Shown: positions 44,601 through 53,629, counted from the first letter of the stretch. The stretch: 62,245 nucleotides of DNA from JAFGMQ01 sp036733345 (GCA_036733345.1 DAINAR010000015.1:1-62245); one strand, 5' to 3'. Notes: generated by a model from the letters alone, not told the origin. Numbers and translations are program-made.

Positions 44601-45934
44601 ACGCATCAATAGAGAGCAACGGTGGTGATAGTTCAGTGAATAGAGGGGATAATTCCGGGGACTGCCTCGAAGAAAGTCAAGAGGGCAAAAAGGCAAAGAA
44701 TGCATTATATGAGAGTGATGGAAAAGATCAGGAGGACCTGCTGACTCTGGACAGGGCTATGATGCATGCAATTAAGGATTTTATAGTCAAACGGGACGGG
44801 TTACATACCGTAATAGCCGGTTACCCTTGGTTTCTGGACTGGGGACGGGATACCCTGATTTGCCTGAGAGGTATGATAGAAGCCGGTATGCTCAACCTGG
44901 CCAGAGAGATTCTGATTCAATTTGCCCGCTTTGAATCTCAAGGGACACTGCCCAATATGATATCCGGCAATGATGCATCCAACAGGGACACCTCTGATGC
45001 ACCTCTCTGGTTTTTTGTTGCCTGTAATGATATTTTCAATAAAGAAGAAGGTGAAGGATTTCTGGATACGGATTGCGGCGGGCGGAAAATACGGGATGTC
45101 CTTCATTCCATAGCCGATGGTTATTTAAAAGGTACGCCAAACGGTATTCGAATGGACACGGAAACCGGACTTATCTTCAGTCCGGCGCATTATACGTGGA
45201 TGGATACGAATTATCCTGCAGGGACGCCACGTGAGGGATATCCTGTAGAAATTCAGGCATTGTGGCATGCAGCACTGAGAATGATGGCAAGGCTTGAGCC
45301 GGGGGGCTTATGGGAAGATCTGGCTGTAAAGGTCAGTGCTTCAATAAATGATTTGTACCTGAGAAAAGATGGAGAGTTTTTATCTGACTGCCTGCATGCC
45401 AGGCCGGGGCAGTCTGCTGTAAATGCTTCAGCGGACGATGCCCTACGCCCCAATCAACTCCTTGCTATTACTCTGGGCGCCTTAAATGATAAAAAAGTGT
45501 GTTCTGCTATTCTGACCTCCTGCGAGGAGCTTCTTGTTCCAGGTGCAATCAGAAGCCTTGCCGATCGCAGGGTTTCACATCATCTCCCTGTTGAATACAA
45601 GGGCGATCTTCTCAACGACCCTGCATATCCCTACTGGGGTTTTTATACGGGCGATGAAGACAGGAGACGAAAGCCCGCCTATCACAACGGAACAGCATGG
45701 ACATGGTTGTTTCCGTCCTATGCAGAGGCCCTGTTTACTGCTTACGGCGAAAATGCTCGTGACATGGCCCTTTCTGTATTATCCTCGGCCACCGAAATCA
45801 TTAATCAGGGATGCCTAGGGCAGGTCCCGGAGATCCTGGATGGAGATGCCCCTCACGGACTGTGCGGCTGCGGGGCGCAGGCATGGGGTGTAACCGAATT
45901 GTATCGAGTATTTGCTATTCTCAAAAATAAATAG
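41603..45934 (+). CDS. Bifunctional glycogen debranching enzyme (4-alpha-glucanotransferase plus amylo-alpha-1,6-glucosidase)
   Basis: A very long protein of 1443 residues. After an N-terminal beta region (about 1-130) there is a GH13-like barrel (about 140-470): FIDIPINHTGWASH, VDGVRCDAGYM with an Asp in the nucleophile place, FLLEGLGGK as the acid/base region and HFAETHDNN. A middle region (about 480-1020) has beta-sandwich character. The C-terminal GDE domain (about 1040-1440) carries GYPWFLDWGRDTLICLRGM near 1073-1091. This fusion is the eukaryote-like debrancher layout, distinct from GlgX. AAAGGG supports 41603 as the start; an upstream ATG at 41579 lacks one. A phosphorylase, synthase and branching enzyme follow. 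Confidence 0.88.
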   Translation: MHRIKTPRQYPEPGAHLIAYKGDTLEFTLELPRKQKGGAWVRSNIGKNAMRYREIIDFVDHGKPIMSRDWYDIPMRQIDDRRFSILLPINEVGRFEAKAFFMPEGSNEPVWPEGDNVVIKAEPAEYCCSNTIYTAFVRQFGPNKYGWSTTPQQDASVKELEKNGFSVIPRSGTFRDLIKELDFIIGRLRFRIVQLLPIHPAPTTYARMGRFGSPFAALDFKDVDPSLSEFDRRTTPKEQFVELLDAVHEREGRLFIDIPINHTGWASHLQVEHPKWFARGSDRTFESPCAWGVTWEDLAKLDYSHKELWKYIAEVFLFWCRVGVDGVRCDAGYMIPYAVWEYVVAKVRSEFPDTIFLLEGLGGKIETMEELLAGANLDWAYSELFQNYDRGQIENYLPDCIDISSKKGILVHFAETHDNNRLASVSRRYAMMRTALTALFSHNGAFGITNGVEWFAKDKINVHDARPLNWGSEENQIDFISRINAILGVHQCFHDKCDLRLVETGKSNTVVLVRRSLIFEKSLLVVANLDDDKPNTANWNLSDFGSASTLFDLLSGSSVDVRINSGIVSYRLEPGQVACLTCDISDLDRLEDELKKQNSFTEGATQQILRAKVLELHAFFNKKEDIIGIDIDGQTIELTKDPRVFCADVSGMIPSPAVTWKWPEDSRRIVMVPYGGLLYVKSAFRFVAELRLAGRILTRQTGMKQNDGWYFSLMAPDVTEDLPARCELALTVFENDGCRHSEAPVIFLAKVENALVVRGFKSYDALKKNCYAICTNGRGAMSQVRAAWGEVESQYDAILAGNLNPGYPVDRTVMLTRCRAWLICQGYSHPVDRTCLDYFSVNSEGSVLWRFNVPAGQGRMMSLEIRLSMVQEKNTVQIDFYRRTGTDEEGKLDVSIPVKLIIRPDIEDRINHHKTKAYTGPENSWPDSLFADGRGFIFKPSEDHYLKVTASCGQFTREPEWKYLVNHPLEAERGLDDCSDLFSPGYFSAHIDPGKSVILHASIESNGGDSSVNRGDNSGDCLEESQEGKKAKNALYESDGKDQEDLLTLDRAMMHAIKDFIVKRDGLHTVIAGYPWFLDWGRDTLICLRGMIEAGMLNLAREILIQFARFESQGTLPNMISGNDASNRDTSDAPLWFFVACNDIFNKEEGEGFLDTDCGGRKIRDVLHSIADGYLKGTPNGIRMDTETGLIFSPAHYTWMDTNYPAGTPREGYPVEIQALWHAALRMMARLEPGGLWEDLAVKVSASINDLYLRKDGEFLSDCLHARPGQSAVNASADDALRPNQLLAITLGALNDKKVCSAILTSCEELLVPGAIRSLADRRVSHHLPVEYKGDLLNDPAYPYWGFYTGDEDRRRKPAYHNGTAWTWLFPSYAEALFTAYGENARDMALSVLSSATEIINQGCLGQVPEILDGDAPHGLCGCGAQAWGVTELYRVFAILKNK

Positions 45935-45942
45935 TATCTTTA

Positions 45943-46250
45943 TTATTACTCCGGCAATAATATATATCAATGTTGTCCCAGCCAGGTGCTGATAAACCAG
46001 CCAAAAACACAGGCTGATAAAATTCCGAGCCCCGAATCAAGTTCGGGATAAACTCCATACGGTATACAGAACTTAATGAATTCCGCCACAAACACTGGCG
46101 GACAAGCCCGCCAAAGCAGTACTGGATTTCGTGTTCCCGGATCGTGGTCCGGGACAAGCTGCGCTTCGCTTGCACGGAATGACGGGGAGAGGGATGGGAC
46201 AATGCCTGGATGCAGGATCAGGTACGGAATGACGGGCAGGACATACAGAT
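45943..46250. repeat. Composite of dispersed palindromic repeats
   Basis: The stretch starts TTATTACTCCGGCAATAATA, an inverted copy of the right end of the MITE-like element at 46805-46932, and its similarity continues to GTTGTC near 45977. Then come other palindromes: CCAGCC/GGCTG units, CCCCGAATCAAGTTCGGG near 46031, CCGCCAAAG with GGCGG, CCCGGATCGTGGTCCGGG near 46137 and the pair GCTTCGCTTGCACGGAATGAC. No gene is present in the debrancher-CBM48 gap. Confidence 0.6.
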
Positions 46251-46354
46251 CATACAATTATTGATTTAAATCAACATGTTTTAACCCCTCGTTTTATTGA
46301 CGATGGTGGGTTAGTTTTAAATTTCTAACAATAAAGCCCCAGGGAGGTACAGAA

Positions 46355-46633
46355 ATGGCAGGGTCATCGATTGCCGGTAAGAAACGGATAAAGTTTCAAA
46401 TCCAGGCTGAAGAGGGAAATGAGGTTTTCGTGGCAGGGACATTCAATGGATGGAGCCCCAGAAAGAACAGGCTTCAATTCAAAGACAATTTATATACAGC
46501 GAACATATTCCTACCCAAAGGAAGACATGAATACAAGTTCATTGTAAATGATATATGGTGTATTGATCCGGAATGTCCGGAATGGGTTTCAAATTCATTT
46601 GGGTCACTTAACAGTGTGATTACAGTCGGTTAA
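46355..46633 (+). CDS. Small glycogen-binding (CBM48/AMPK-type) protein
   Basis: A 92-residue protein that is almost entirely one early-set carbohydrate-binding domain: VFVAGTFNGWSPRKNRL near 28-44, then LPKGRHEYKFIVNDIWCIDP. The paired Trp residues and the FNGW motif are those that hold glycogen or starch in AMPK-beta and CBM48 modules. No catalytic part is fused. AGGGAGG lies upstream of the ATG. Placed between the debrancher and the phosphorylase, it may recruit enzymes to glycogen or regulate them. Confidence 0.85.
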   Translation: MAGSSIAGKKRIKFQIQAEEGNEVFVAGTFNGWSPRKNRLQFKDNLYTANIFLPKGRHEYKFIVNDIWCIDPECPEWVSNSFGSLNSVITVG

Positions 46634-46639
46634 TATGAA

Positions 46640-46710
46640 AAAGCTCAAAGCTCAAAGCTTGAGGCTTAAAGCTCAAAGGTGAAAGGTGAAAGGTGAAAGG
46701 TCGGAGGTTT
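46640..46710 (+). repeat. Short tandem heptamer repeats
   Basis: Immediately after the CBM48 gene, AGCTCAA-type heptamers recur (AAGCTCAAAGCTCAAAGC, TTAAAGCTCAAAGG) and change into three GGTGAAA units. The tract is purine-rich on the plus strand and non-coding. Copy number may vary by slippage. Confidence 0.7.
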
Positions 46711-46804
46711 ACAGTCTCATTTAAAGTCGAGATATAGACCAATATCTCCTTTCGTCAAGTTTTTTGTGCAGGATAAGGTAATTATATGATTAATAGAATT
46801 AACC

Positions 46805-46932
46805 TTATTACTCCGGCAATTAAAAATACAAATCGTCATGCCGGGCTTGATCCGGCATCCAGCTGAATTCATTGTGGATTCCGGCTTTCGCCGGAATGAC
46901 AACATTAACACATATTATTGCCGGGTTAATAA
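46805..46932. repeat. MITE-like dispersed repeat, copy 2
   Basis: TTATTACTCCGGCAATTA at the left and TATTATTGCCGGGTTAATAA at the right form imperfect terminal inverted repeats. The core (ATCGTCATGCCGGGCTTGAT, GATTCCGGCTTTCGCCGG) matches copy 1 at 13581-13732 over most of its length. It lies about 40 bp upstream of the phosphorylase gene; a promoter for that gene could overlap it. Confidence 0.75.
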
Positions 46933-46972
46933 TATGACAATTTGTTGAACTGATATCTTTGGTGAGATCTTT

Positions 46973-49531
46973 ATGAAAAAAATACAGCTTTTCAATGTTA
47001 TCCCATTCATACCATCTGATCTGGCTTTGCTGGAACATCTTTCCTATAATCTCTGGTGGAGCTGGAACCTGGACGCTATTGAATTATTCAGGCGTATTAA
47101 TCCTGCCTTATGGAAAGAGATGAATCATAACCCGCTTGCCTTTCTTGGGCGTATTTCCCCTGAACGTCTGGAGTTTCTGGTTGGTGATGATGCTTTTATG
47201 AGTCATTATGAGCAGGTTAAAGAGCATTTTGAAGCAGAGGTGCTTTTATCTGAGGACGGAAAGCCTTTTGATACCCATACCGCCAGCGTTGCATACTTTT
47301 CACCTGAGTACGGTATCCATGAAAGCATAAACCTTTATTCCGGAGGACTTGGATGCCTTTCCGGTGATCATTTGAAATCAGCCTCTGATATGAATGTTCC
47401 CATGGTTGCTGTCGGTCTGATGTATAAATGCGGAAGCATTAGGCAATATCTTAATGATGACGGATGGCAGCAGGAGGACTATGTCGAGACTGAAATTCAC
47501 CTGATGCCCTTCAGGAAGGCCCGTGATGCCCGGAACAGGGAAGTGAGGGTATCTCTCATGCTTCCGGATGGGATATTACAGGCTGTAGTCTGGCGGTTTG
47601 ACGTTGGAAGGGTTCCCATCTTCCTGCTTGATGCCAATATCCCTGAGAACCCGCCGGAATTCAGAAAAATTACTTCGCAGCTTTATGAAGCGGACAGACA
47701 GATCAGACTTCGACAGGAGCTTCTTCTGGGTATAGGCGGCTTTAAGGCCCTGATTGCACTCGGGTATGATCCCAAACTTTGTCATATGAATGAAGGCCAT
47801 TGCGCTTTCGCGAGTCTTGCACGTATCGCCCATCTGGTGAAAGATCGGGGTATGACTGCCGGAGCAGCATTTGAGCTTGTCAGAAGAACCAACATTTTTA
47901 CAACGCATACGCCTGTTATGGCCGGCAATGAGTCTTTTGAGACAGGTTTGGTGATGCCGCATCTCGAGGCACTTGAGGATGATTTGGGGCTTGACCCGAA
48001 GAAAGTAATTTCATGGGGTCAGATTCCTGGGAATACTCAACAGCCTGAGATAACCATGACGATTCTTGCTTTGCGCACGTCAGTATTTGCCAACGGAGTA
48101 AGCAGACTTCACGGAAAGGTTGCCCGGAAAATGTGGTCGCATCTCTGGCCAGGGCGTCCGGATGACGAAATTCCCATTTGCCATGTTACAAACGGCGTTC
48201 ACGTCTCTTCATGGCTTTCGCAGGACAACACGGCCCTTTTTAACCGATATCTCGGACCTGAGTGGCGTAACAGCCTTTCTGATAATGAACTGGTCTCCCG
48301 TATTTCACAGATACCTGATGAAGAGCTGTGGAAGGCCCATGAACTCGGCAGGTCACGGCTTGTTCGAATGGCCCGCGAGTTAGGGGAGCAGCAGCTGAGT
48401 GCACGTAACGAGACACGCACTGCAATTGCGCAGATAAAATCAGTGCTCAGACATGACACCTTGACTATAGGCCTTGCGCGACGTTTTGCTGCATACAAAC
48501 GTTCAACATTGCTTTTAAGGGATAGAGAGCGTCTGGAGACAATTTTGAACAACAAGGAACGGCCTGTCCAGGTAGTATTTGCCGGAAAGGCTCATCCTGC
48601 AGATCATATAGGCAAGGAGATGATAAAGGAGGTCGTGCATTTTGCAAACCAGCCGAATGTAAGGGAGAAAGTCATTTTTCTTGAAGATTATGATATCAGG
48701 ATAGCGCGATATCTTGTTCAGGGAGTGGATGTATGGCTGAATACTCCACGGCGTCCGCTGGAAGCAAGTGGAACATCAGGCATGAAGGCGGCTGTTAACG
48801 GAGCTATTAACCTAAGTATCCTTGACGGGTGGTGGGATGAAGGCTATTCTCCGGAATGCGGATGGGCAATAGGTCATGGTGAAGAATATACAGACCATGA
48901 TTATCAGGACAGGGTAGAGTCTCAGGCATTATATAACCTTCTTGAAAATGAGGTAATTCCAACTTTTTATGATCGTTCTGCGGGCGGGCTTTCAGAGAAA
49001 TGGATCAAGATGGTTAAGGCCTCAGTTCGAAAGGCTCTTGGCCATTTCACGAGTCATCGGATGGTTTCGCAGTACGAAGATCTTTTATACAATCCTGCAC
49101 TGGAAGAGCACAAAAGTCTCTGTGCTGATAACGCAAAACGTTCAAATGACCTTCTTTCCCAGTCTGAAAGGCTTCATTCTCTCTGGGACAAGGTCAGGAT
49201 TGAAATGCCAAAGGCGAATAGAGATGTATCTGTCCTCCATATAGGAGACAAATTTGAGGTCAGGGTTGAAGTTGTACTGGGAGAACTCAGACCGGACGAG
49301 GTGGATGTTGAGGTATATTACGGTCCTGTGGATTCAGAGAATCAGATAACCGAAAGCCATGCTGAGAAAATGACTATAATAGAAGAAAAGGGTAAAGGAA
49401 GTTATATATATGGCCAGGAAATTGTATGTCATTCTGCCGGACGTTACGGGTTTTCAGCCCGTATTACACCCTTTGGCAGAGACTGGGCCATAACTATTCC
49501 GGGATTTATTACCTGGGCTGATGGGGATTAA
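46973..49531 (+). CDS. glgP: Alpha-glucan (glycogen) phosphorylase
   Basis: An 852-residue GT35 enzyme of the type found in many anaerobes, with an N-terminal DUF3417 region (about 1-110, LSYNLWWSWNLDAIELF). It frees glucose 1-phosphate from glycogen ends using PLP and phosphate. The PLP-lysine motif ASGTSGMKAAVNGAINLS is near 598-615. CGWAIGHGEEY and LARRFAAYKRSTL are also typical. The stop overlaps the glgA start (TAATG), so the two are probably coupled. It lacks the long N-terminal allosteric region of the muscle type. Confidence 0.94.
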   Translation: MKKIQLFNVIPFIPSDLALLEHLSYNLWWSWNLDAIELFRRINPALWKEMNHNPLAFLGRISPERLEFLVGDDAFMSHYEQVKEHFEAEVLLSEDGKPFDTHTASVAYFSPEYGIHESINLYSGGLGCLSGDHLKSASDMNVPMVAVGLMYKCGSIRQYLNDDGWQQEDYVETEIHLMPFRKARDARNREVRVSLMLPDGILQAVVWRFDVGRVPIFLLDANIPENPPEFRKITSQLYEADRQIRLRQELLLGIGGFKALIALGYDPKLCHMNEGHCAFASLARIAHLVKDRGMTAGAAFELVRRTNIFTTHTPVMAGNESFETGLVMPHLEALEDDLGLDPKKVISWGQIPGNTQQPEITMTILALRTSVFANGVSRLHGKVARKMWSHLWPGRPDDEIPICHVTNGVHVSSWLSQDNTALFNRYLGPEWRNSLSDNELVSRISQIPDEELWKAHELGRSRLVRMARELGEQQLSARNETRTAIAQIKSVLRHDTLTIGLARRFAAYKRSTLLLRDRERLETILNNKERPVQVVFAGKAHPADHIGKEMIKEVVHFANQPNVREKVIFLEDYDIRIARYLVQGVDVWLNTPRRPLEASGTSGMKAAVNGAINLSILDGWWDEGYSPECGWAIGHGEEYTDHDYQDRVESQALYNLLENEVIPTFYDRSAGGLSEKWIKMVKASVRKALGHFTSHRMVSQYEDLLYNPALEEHKSLCADNAKRSNDLLSQSERLHSLWDKVRIEMPKANRDVSVLHIGDKFEVRVEVVLGELRPDEVDVEVYYGPVDSENQITESHAEKMTIIEEKGKGSYIYGQEIVCHSAGRYGFSARITPFGRDWAITIPGFITWADGD

Positions 49532-51069
49532 TGATGGATAAAAAAGAGGATTTTAAAAAAACAGCGCATAACCCTCGTATTCTGATTGTCACACCTGAAA
49601 TCACATATCTCCCAAAAGGTATGGGTAATATGGCCAACTATCTCAAGGCCAAGGCAGGAGGGCTGGCTGATGTCTCGGCATCTCTGGTATCGGCGCTGTT
49701 TAACCTTGGAGCTGATGTGCATGTTGCACTCCCTCACTATCGCAGGATGTTTAATATTGACATCGGTAAATTAATCAATGGTGAGCTTCGTTCGTTTAAG
49801 AAGGTATTGCCCGATTCGCGTATACATTTGGCACAGGATCGAATATTCTATTACAGAGAACAGATCTACAGCAACTATTATGCAGAGAGTCATAAAGTTG
49901 CACTTGCTTTCCAGCGGGAGGTGATCAACAACATCATACCTAACGTGAATCCGGACCTGATTCACTGCAACGACTGGATGACCGGCCTCATACCTGCAAT
50001 GTCCAGGAGGATGGGGATACCATGCCTTTTTACCGTGCATAACATTCACACCCAGGAGCTGACGCTTGAGGAAATTGAAAACAGCGGCATTGATGCTGCA
50101 GAATTCTGGTCTTATCTCTATTACAAATATGCGACCGGCAGTTATGAGGAAACAAGGTGGTCCAATCCGGTTGATTTGCTGGCAAGCGGGATTTTTGCCG
50201 CACATTTTGTAAACACTGTCAGTCCTAAATTTCTTAAAGAGATCTGTGAAGGCCAGCACACGGTAGTCCCTTATAATGTACGCTCTGAGCTGAAAAACAA
50301 GGATAATGCAGGGTGCGCCTTCGGTATTCTCAATTCTCCTGACCCTTCCTTTGATCCTGAGACTGATGAATTAATAGAATGTCGCTACTCTGCAAAGACC
50401 CATGTGGAAGGAAAGAAAAAAAATAAGCGTTCAATGCAGGAAAGGCTGGGAATCCTGGTTGATGAATCAGCGCCTGTTTTTTTCTGGCCTTCCAGGCTTG
50501 ACCCCTTTCAGAAGGGATGCCAGTTACTTGCAGATATTTTTTACCAGATTATATCTTCCTACTGGAAAGACAATTTGCAGATAGTTGTAGTGACAGGCGG
50601 GCCTTACATGAATGTATTTGCAGAAATTGTTCAATTTCACGGTTTCCATGAGCGAGTTGCTTTGTGTGATTTTGACGAGGAATTATCGCATCTTTGTTAC
50701 GCTGCATCTGATTTTATTTTTATGCCTTCACTGTTTGAACCTTGCGGCCTTCCGCAGATGATAAGCACCAGATACGGTTCCCTGCCGATAGTAAACGATA
50801 CCGGTGGTCTGCACGATACGGTCTCCCACCTGGACGTAAAAAGTAACAGAGGAAATGGCTTTGTATTCAGGGTTTACAATTCACAGGGTTTCAGGTGGGC
50901 AATAGACCGAGCTATGGATTTTTATCATCTGCCCGGCAAAATAAAAGAAGCTCAAATAGCCAGAGTAATGAAAGAAAGCGCCAAAACATTTAACCCATCT
51001 GTAACAGCCAGAAATTACTTTGATCTCTATGAAAAGATGCTCAAACGGCCGATTATCAAGACTTATTGA
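49531..51069 (+). CDS. glgA: Glycogen/starch synthase
   Basis: A 512-residue GT5 glucosyltransferase. The KAGGLADVSASL loop near 46-57 holds the catalytic-site lysine of the KxGGL motif. Near 405-425 lie SLFEPCGLPQMISTRYGS and NDTGGLHDTV, the acceptor and ADP-binding blocks. It extends alpha-1,4-glucan from ADP-glucose. No glgC is in the window, so ADP-glucose (or UDP-glucose) must be made by an enzyme encoded elsewhere. It starts at the ATG overlapping the phosphorylase stop, and its 3' end overlaps glgB by 41 bp. Confidence 0.93.
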   Translation: MMDKKEDFKKTAHNPRILIVTPEITYLPKGMGNMANYLKAKAGGLADVSASLVSALFNLGADVHVALPHYRRMFNIDIGKLINGELRSFKKVLPDSRIHLAQDRIFYYREQIYSNYYAESHKVALAFQREVINNIIPNVNPDLIHCNDWMTGLIPAMSRRMGIPCLFTVHNIHTQELTLEEIENSGIDAAEFWSYLYYKYATGSYEETRWSNPVDLLASGIFAAHFVNTVSPKFLKEICEGQHTVVPYNVRSELKNKDNAGCAFGILNSPDPSFDPETDELIECRYSAKTHVEGKKKNKRSMQERLGILVDESAPVFFWPSRLDPFQKGCQLLADIFYQIISSYWKDNLQIVVVTGGPYMNVFAEIVQFHGFHERVALCDFDEELSHLCYAASDFIFMPSLFEPCGLPQMISTRYGSLPIVNDTGGLHDTVSHLDVKSNRGNGFVFRVYNSQGFRWAIDRAMDFYHLPGKIKEAQIARVMKESAKTFNPSVTARNYFDLYEKMLKRPIIKTY

Positions 51070-53050
51070 TGATCCTTATCTTGCGCCTTATCTGGATAAC
51101 ATTCGCCGGAGACAGGAATATGCCCGATCCATGGAGCGCCGGCTTACCGGCGGCTTGACGAGCCTTGCCGATTTTGCAAGCGGACATGAATATTTCGGTT
51201 TACATCCTTATGAAGGAGGATGGGTATTTCGTGAATGGGCCCCGAATGCAATTTCTATTTATCTGATTGGTTCTTTTTCGGACTGGCAGGAAAGCAGTCG
51301 ACTCAGACTCAAACGGATTGATGAACAGGGGGCCTGGGAAATAATTCTGCCTGAGGATCTCATTCATAACGGAGACCTTTACCGCTTGCGTATTTACTGG
51401 TCCGGCGGTGAAGGTGACCGAATACCGGCCTATGCAAGACGTGTGGTTCAGGATGAGAAAACAAAGATCTTCAGTGCCCAGGTGTGGTCACCTTTAAATA
51501 CGTTTGAATGGAGATACAGGTTTAAAGCTCTCAAGGAATTTCCCCTGATATATGAGTCCCATATAGGTATGGCCCAGGAGCGTGAAGGTGTCGGAACCTA
51601 TGATGAGTTCAGGAGAAACATCCTTCCGCGCATAAGCGATGCAGGCTATAACACCATACAATTAATGGGGCTTATGGAGCACCCTTATTATGGTTCATTT
51701 GGTTATCATGTTTCCAGTTACTTTGCGGCTTCATCCAGATTCGGAACCCCGGAAGAACTCAAGGCCCTTATAGACGAAGCGCATGGCATGGGCATGGCCG
51801 TGATTATGGACCTTGTTCATTCTCATGCGGTGAGGAATGAGGTGGAGGGCCTGTCACGGTTCGACGGCACGCTGTACCAGTATTTCCATGAAGGTGAGCG
51901 GGGTTTTCATCCTGCCTGGGATTCACGCTGCTTTGATTACGGCAAACCTGAAGTCCTGCATTTTCTCCTTTCAAACTGCCGCTTCTGGCTCGATGAATAC
52001 CGTGTTGACGGTTTTCGTTTTGACGGCATTACAAGCATGCTGTACCTCCATCGCGGCCTGGGGCATGCCTTTACTTCCTACGAGGAATATTTTGACCAGT
52101 CTGTTGACGAAGATGCCATTATGTATCTGACACTTGCTAACAGAGTGATCCATGAAGTGCGTCCGGATGCAATAACCATAGCTGAGGACGTCAGCGGAAT
52201 GCCCGGCATGGCATCACCTTTAACAGACGGCGGTTGCGGGTTTGATTACAGGCTTGCCATGGGAGTCCCCGATTGCTGGTTCAAGCTCGTTAACGACATC
52301 CCAGATGAAAACTGGGATCTGAACTATCTGTGGCATGAGCTTACAAACAGGAGGTCAGACGAAAAGATCATTAGTTACGCCGAATCACATGACCAGGCGC
52401 TTGTAGGGGGCAAGACCCTGATTTTTGAGATGATAGATGCTGAAATGTATGGTTCAATGCATGTTTCAAGTGAAAATATTATTATTGACCGCGGAATTGC
52501 ACTCCATAAGATGATAAGACTTGCAACCATTGCAACGGCCGGGAACGGCTATCTTAATTTCATGGGCAATGAATTCGGCCATCCGGAATGGGTTGACTTT
52601 CCAAGGGAGGGAAATAACTGGTCATATCATTATGCAAGGCGGCAATGGCACCTCAGGGATGATCCTGACCTGAAATATCATCTGCTGGGGGATTTTGACA
52701 GGGCAATGCTTGAGATCATAAAAGAAAGTAAAGGTTTTGAATGCTCTGATATCAGACTCTTGCTATTAAGAAATGATGATAAAATTCTTGTTTTCGAGCG
52801 TGGAGGGCTGTTTTTTTTCTTCAATTTCGATCCGGTTCGTTCATTGGAGGGTTACGGTGTGCAGATAATCCCCGGAGAGTATATGCTTGTTATGGATACA
52901 GATGAGGCACGGTTTGGCGGACACGACAGGCTGGTGCCTTCACAGCACTATTTTACCCTGCCCGTGAAAGAGCATAATACCCTTCACCACTATATTCAGG
53001 TCTATCTCCCGTGCCGCACGGCACTTGTTTTGCGCAGACAATTGGGCTGA
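51029..53050 (+). CDS. glgB: 1,4-alpha-glucan branching enzyme, eukaryote-like
   Basis: A 673-residue GH13 enzyme with an N-terminal CBM48 domain (about 45-140, FREWAPNAISIYLIGSFSDW) and a catalytic barrel. The nucleophile Asp is in VDGFRFDGITSML near 322-334, the acid Glu in IAEDVSGMP near 383-391, and MGNEFGHPEWVDFP follows. The opening DPYLAPYLDNIRRRQ and the barrel motifs resemble the animal/plant branching enzymes more than E. coli GlgB. The start is uncertain: ATG 51029 and TTG 51020 both lie in glgA and neither has a Shine-Dalgarno sequence, so translation is likely coupled. Confidence 0.93.
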   Translation: MKRCSNGRLSRLIDDPYLAPYLDNIRRRQEYARSMERRLTGGLTSLADFASGHEYFGLHPYEGGWVFREWAPNAISIYLIGSFSDWQESSRLRLKRIDEQGAWEIILPEDLIHNGDLYRLRIYWSGGEGDRIPAYARRVVQDEKTKIFSAQVWSPLNTFEWRYRFKALKEFPLIYESHIGMAQEREGVGTYDEFRRNILPRISDAGYNTIQLMGLMEHPYYGSFGYHVSSYFAASSRFGTPEELKALIDEAHGMGMAVIMDLVHSHAVRNEVEGLSRFDGTLYQYFHEGERGFHPAWDSRCFDYGKPEVLHFLLSNCRFWLDEYRVDGFRFDGITSMLYLHRGLGHAFTSYEEYFDQSVDEDAIMYLTLANRVIHEVRPDAITIAEDVSGMPGMASPLTDGGCGFDYRLAMGVPDCWFKLVNDIPDENWDLNYLWHELTNRRSDEKIISYAESHDQALVGGKTLIFEMIDAEMYGSMHVSSENIIIDRGIALHKMIRLATIATAGNGYLNFMGNEFGHPEWVDFPREGNNWSYHYARRQWHLRDDPDLKYHLLGDFDRAMLEIIKESKGFECSDIRLLLLRNDDKILVFERGGLFFFFNFDPVRSLEGYGVQIIPGEYMLVMDTDEARFGGHDRLVPSQHYFTLPVKEHNTLHHYIQVYLPCRTALVLRRQLG

Positions 53051-53629
53051 ACGCAATCGCCGTAAAACGGGAAACCCCTGAATTTTCCTCACCGTAACAG
53101 TTTAGCTTTTTAAAAATTGACAGGATTGACAGGAATTTCAGGATTAAAATCATCTAAACTTATCCTGTTAATCGATATTGAAATTTTTTACCGCATCTTC
53201 AATTTCAAATTTCCGTTCACCGAAATTATTGAGTAACCCTGCGGGATTTGCAGCATCGATAAATCTTTCAGCAATATAGTCATTGAGTTACCCTGTTACT
53301 GTTATTCATATTCTTCAGACCATGAACTTTTTTTATGATTTACCGGATGGCTGCAATGAGTGCAAGACTTTGTTTTTGCGCTTACAACAGACAGTATCTT
53401 GTATGTCCTGTTATCCTCTCGGAATTTTTGCAAATATCTAAAATTTACTCACCCCAAAAAAGCAATCTATTATCAGTTGGATTTAGGATTTATTACTTCT
53501 CAGCTTTGTTGACTATTCCTTTACAAAGTCCATATTTAGTGATATCTGCCACTAAATGAGACTGGATCAAGTCTTATAACAAACTGAAATTTAAGTAATT
53601 TGAGACGCTAAACTTCTTTTGGAGAAATT
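53051..53629. other. AT-rich gap with a short interspersed repeat
   Basis: This 579-bp gap separates the glycogen cluster from the MoxR operon. It holds a dispersed repeat at 53119-53174 (separate entry). The 74-codon frame at 53335-53559 has no ribosome site or recognisable motif and is not called. A promoter for moxR is expected near the right end but none is clear. Confidence 0.5.
53119..53174. repeat. Short interspersed repeat of the GACAGGATT type
   Basis: GACAGGATTGACAGGAATTT is repeated in tandem-like form and is followed by TATCCTGTTAATCG in inverse orientation, so it can fold. Repeats of this kind are common between genes in many bacteria. It lies about 70 bp after glgB. Confidence 0.5.

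Noticed and set aside
30644..46250. CRISPR array suggested by many dispersed repeats
   Set aside because: The repeats are palindromic, variable and scattered singly between genes; there is no regular repeat-spacer pattern and no cas gene.
53335..53559. 74-codon open frame before moxR
   Set aside because: No ribosome site or motif; composition fits chance in AT-rich DNA.
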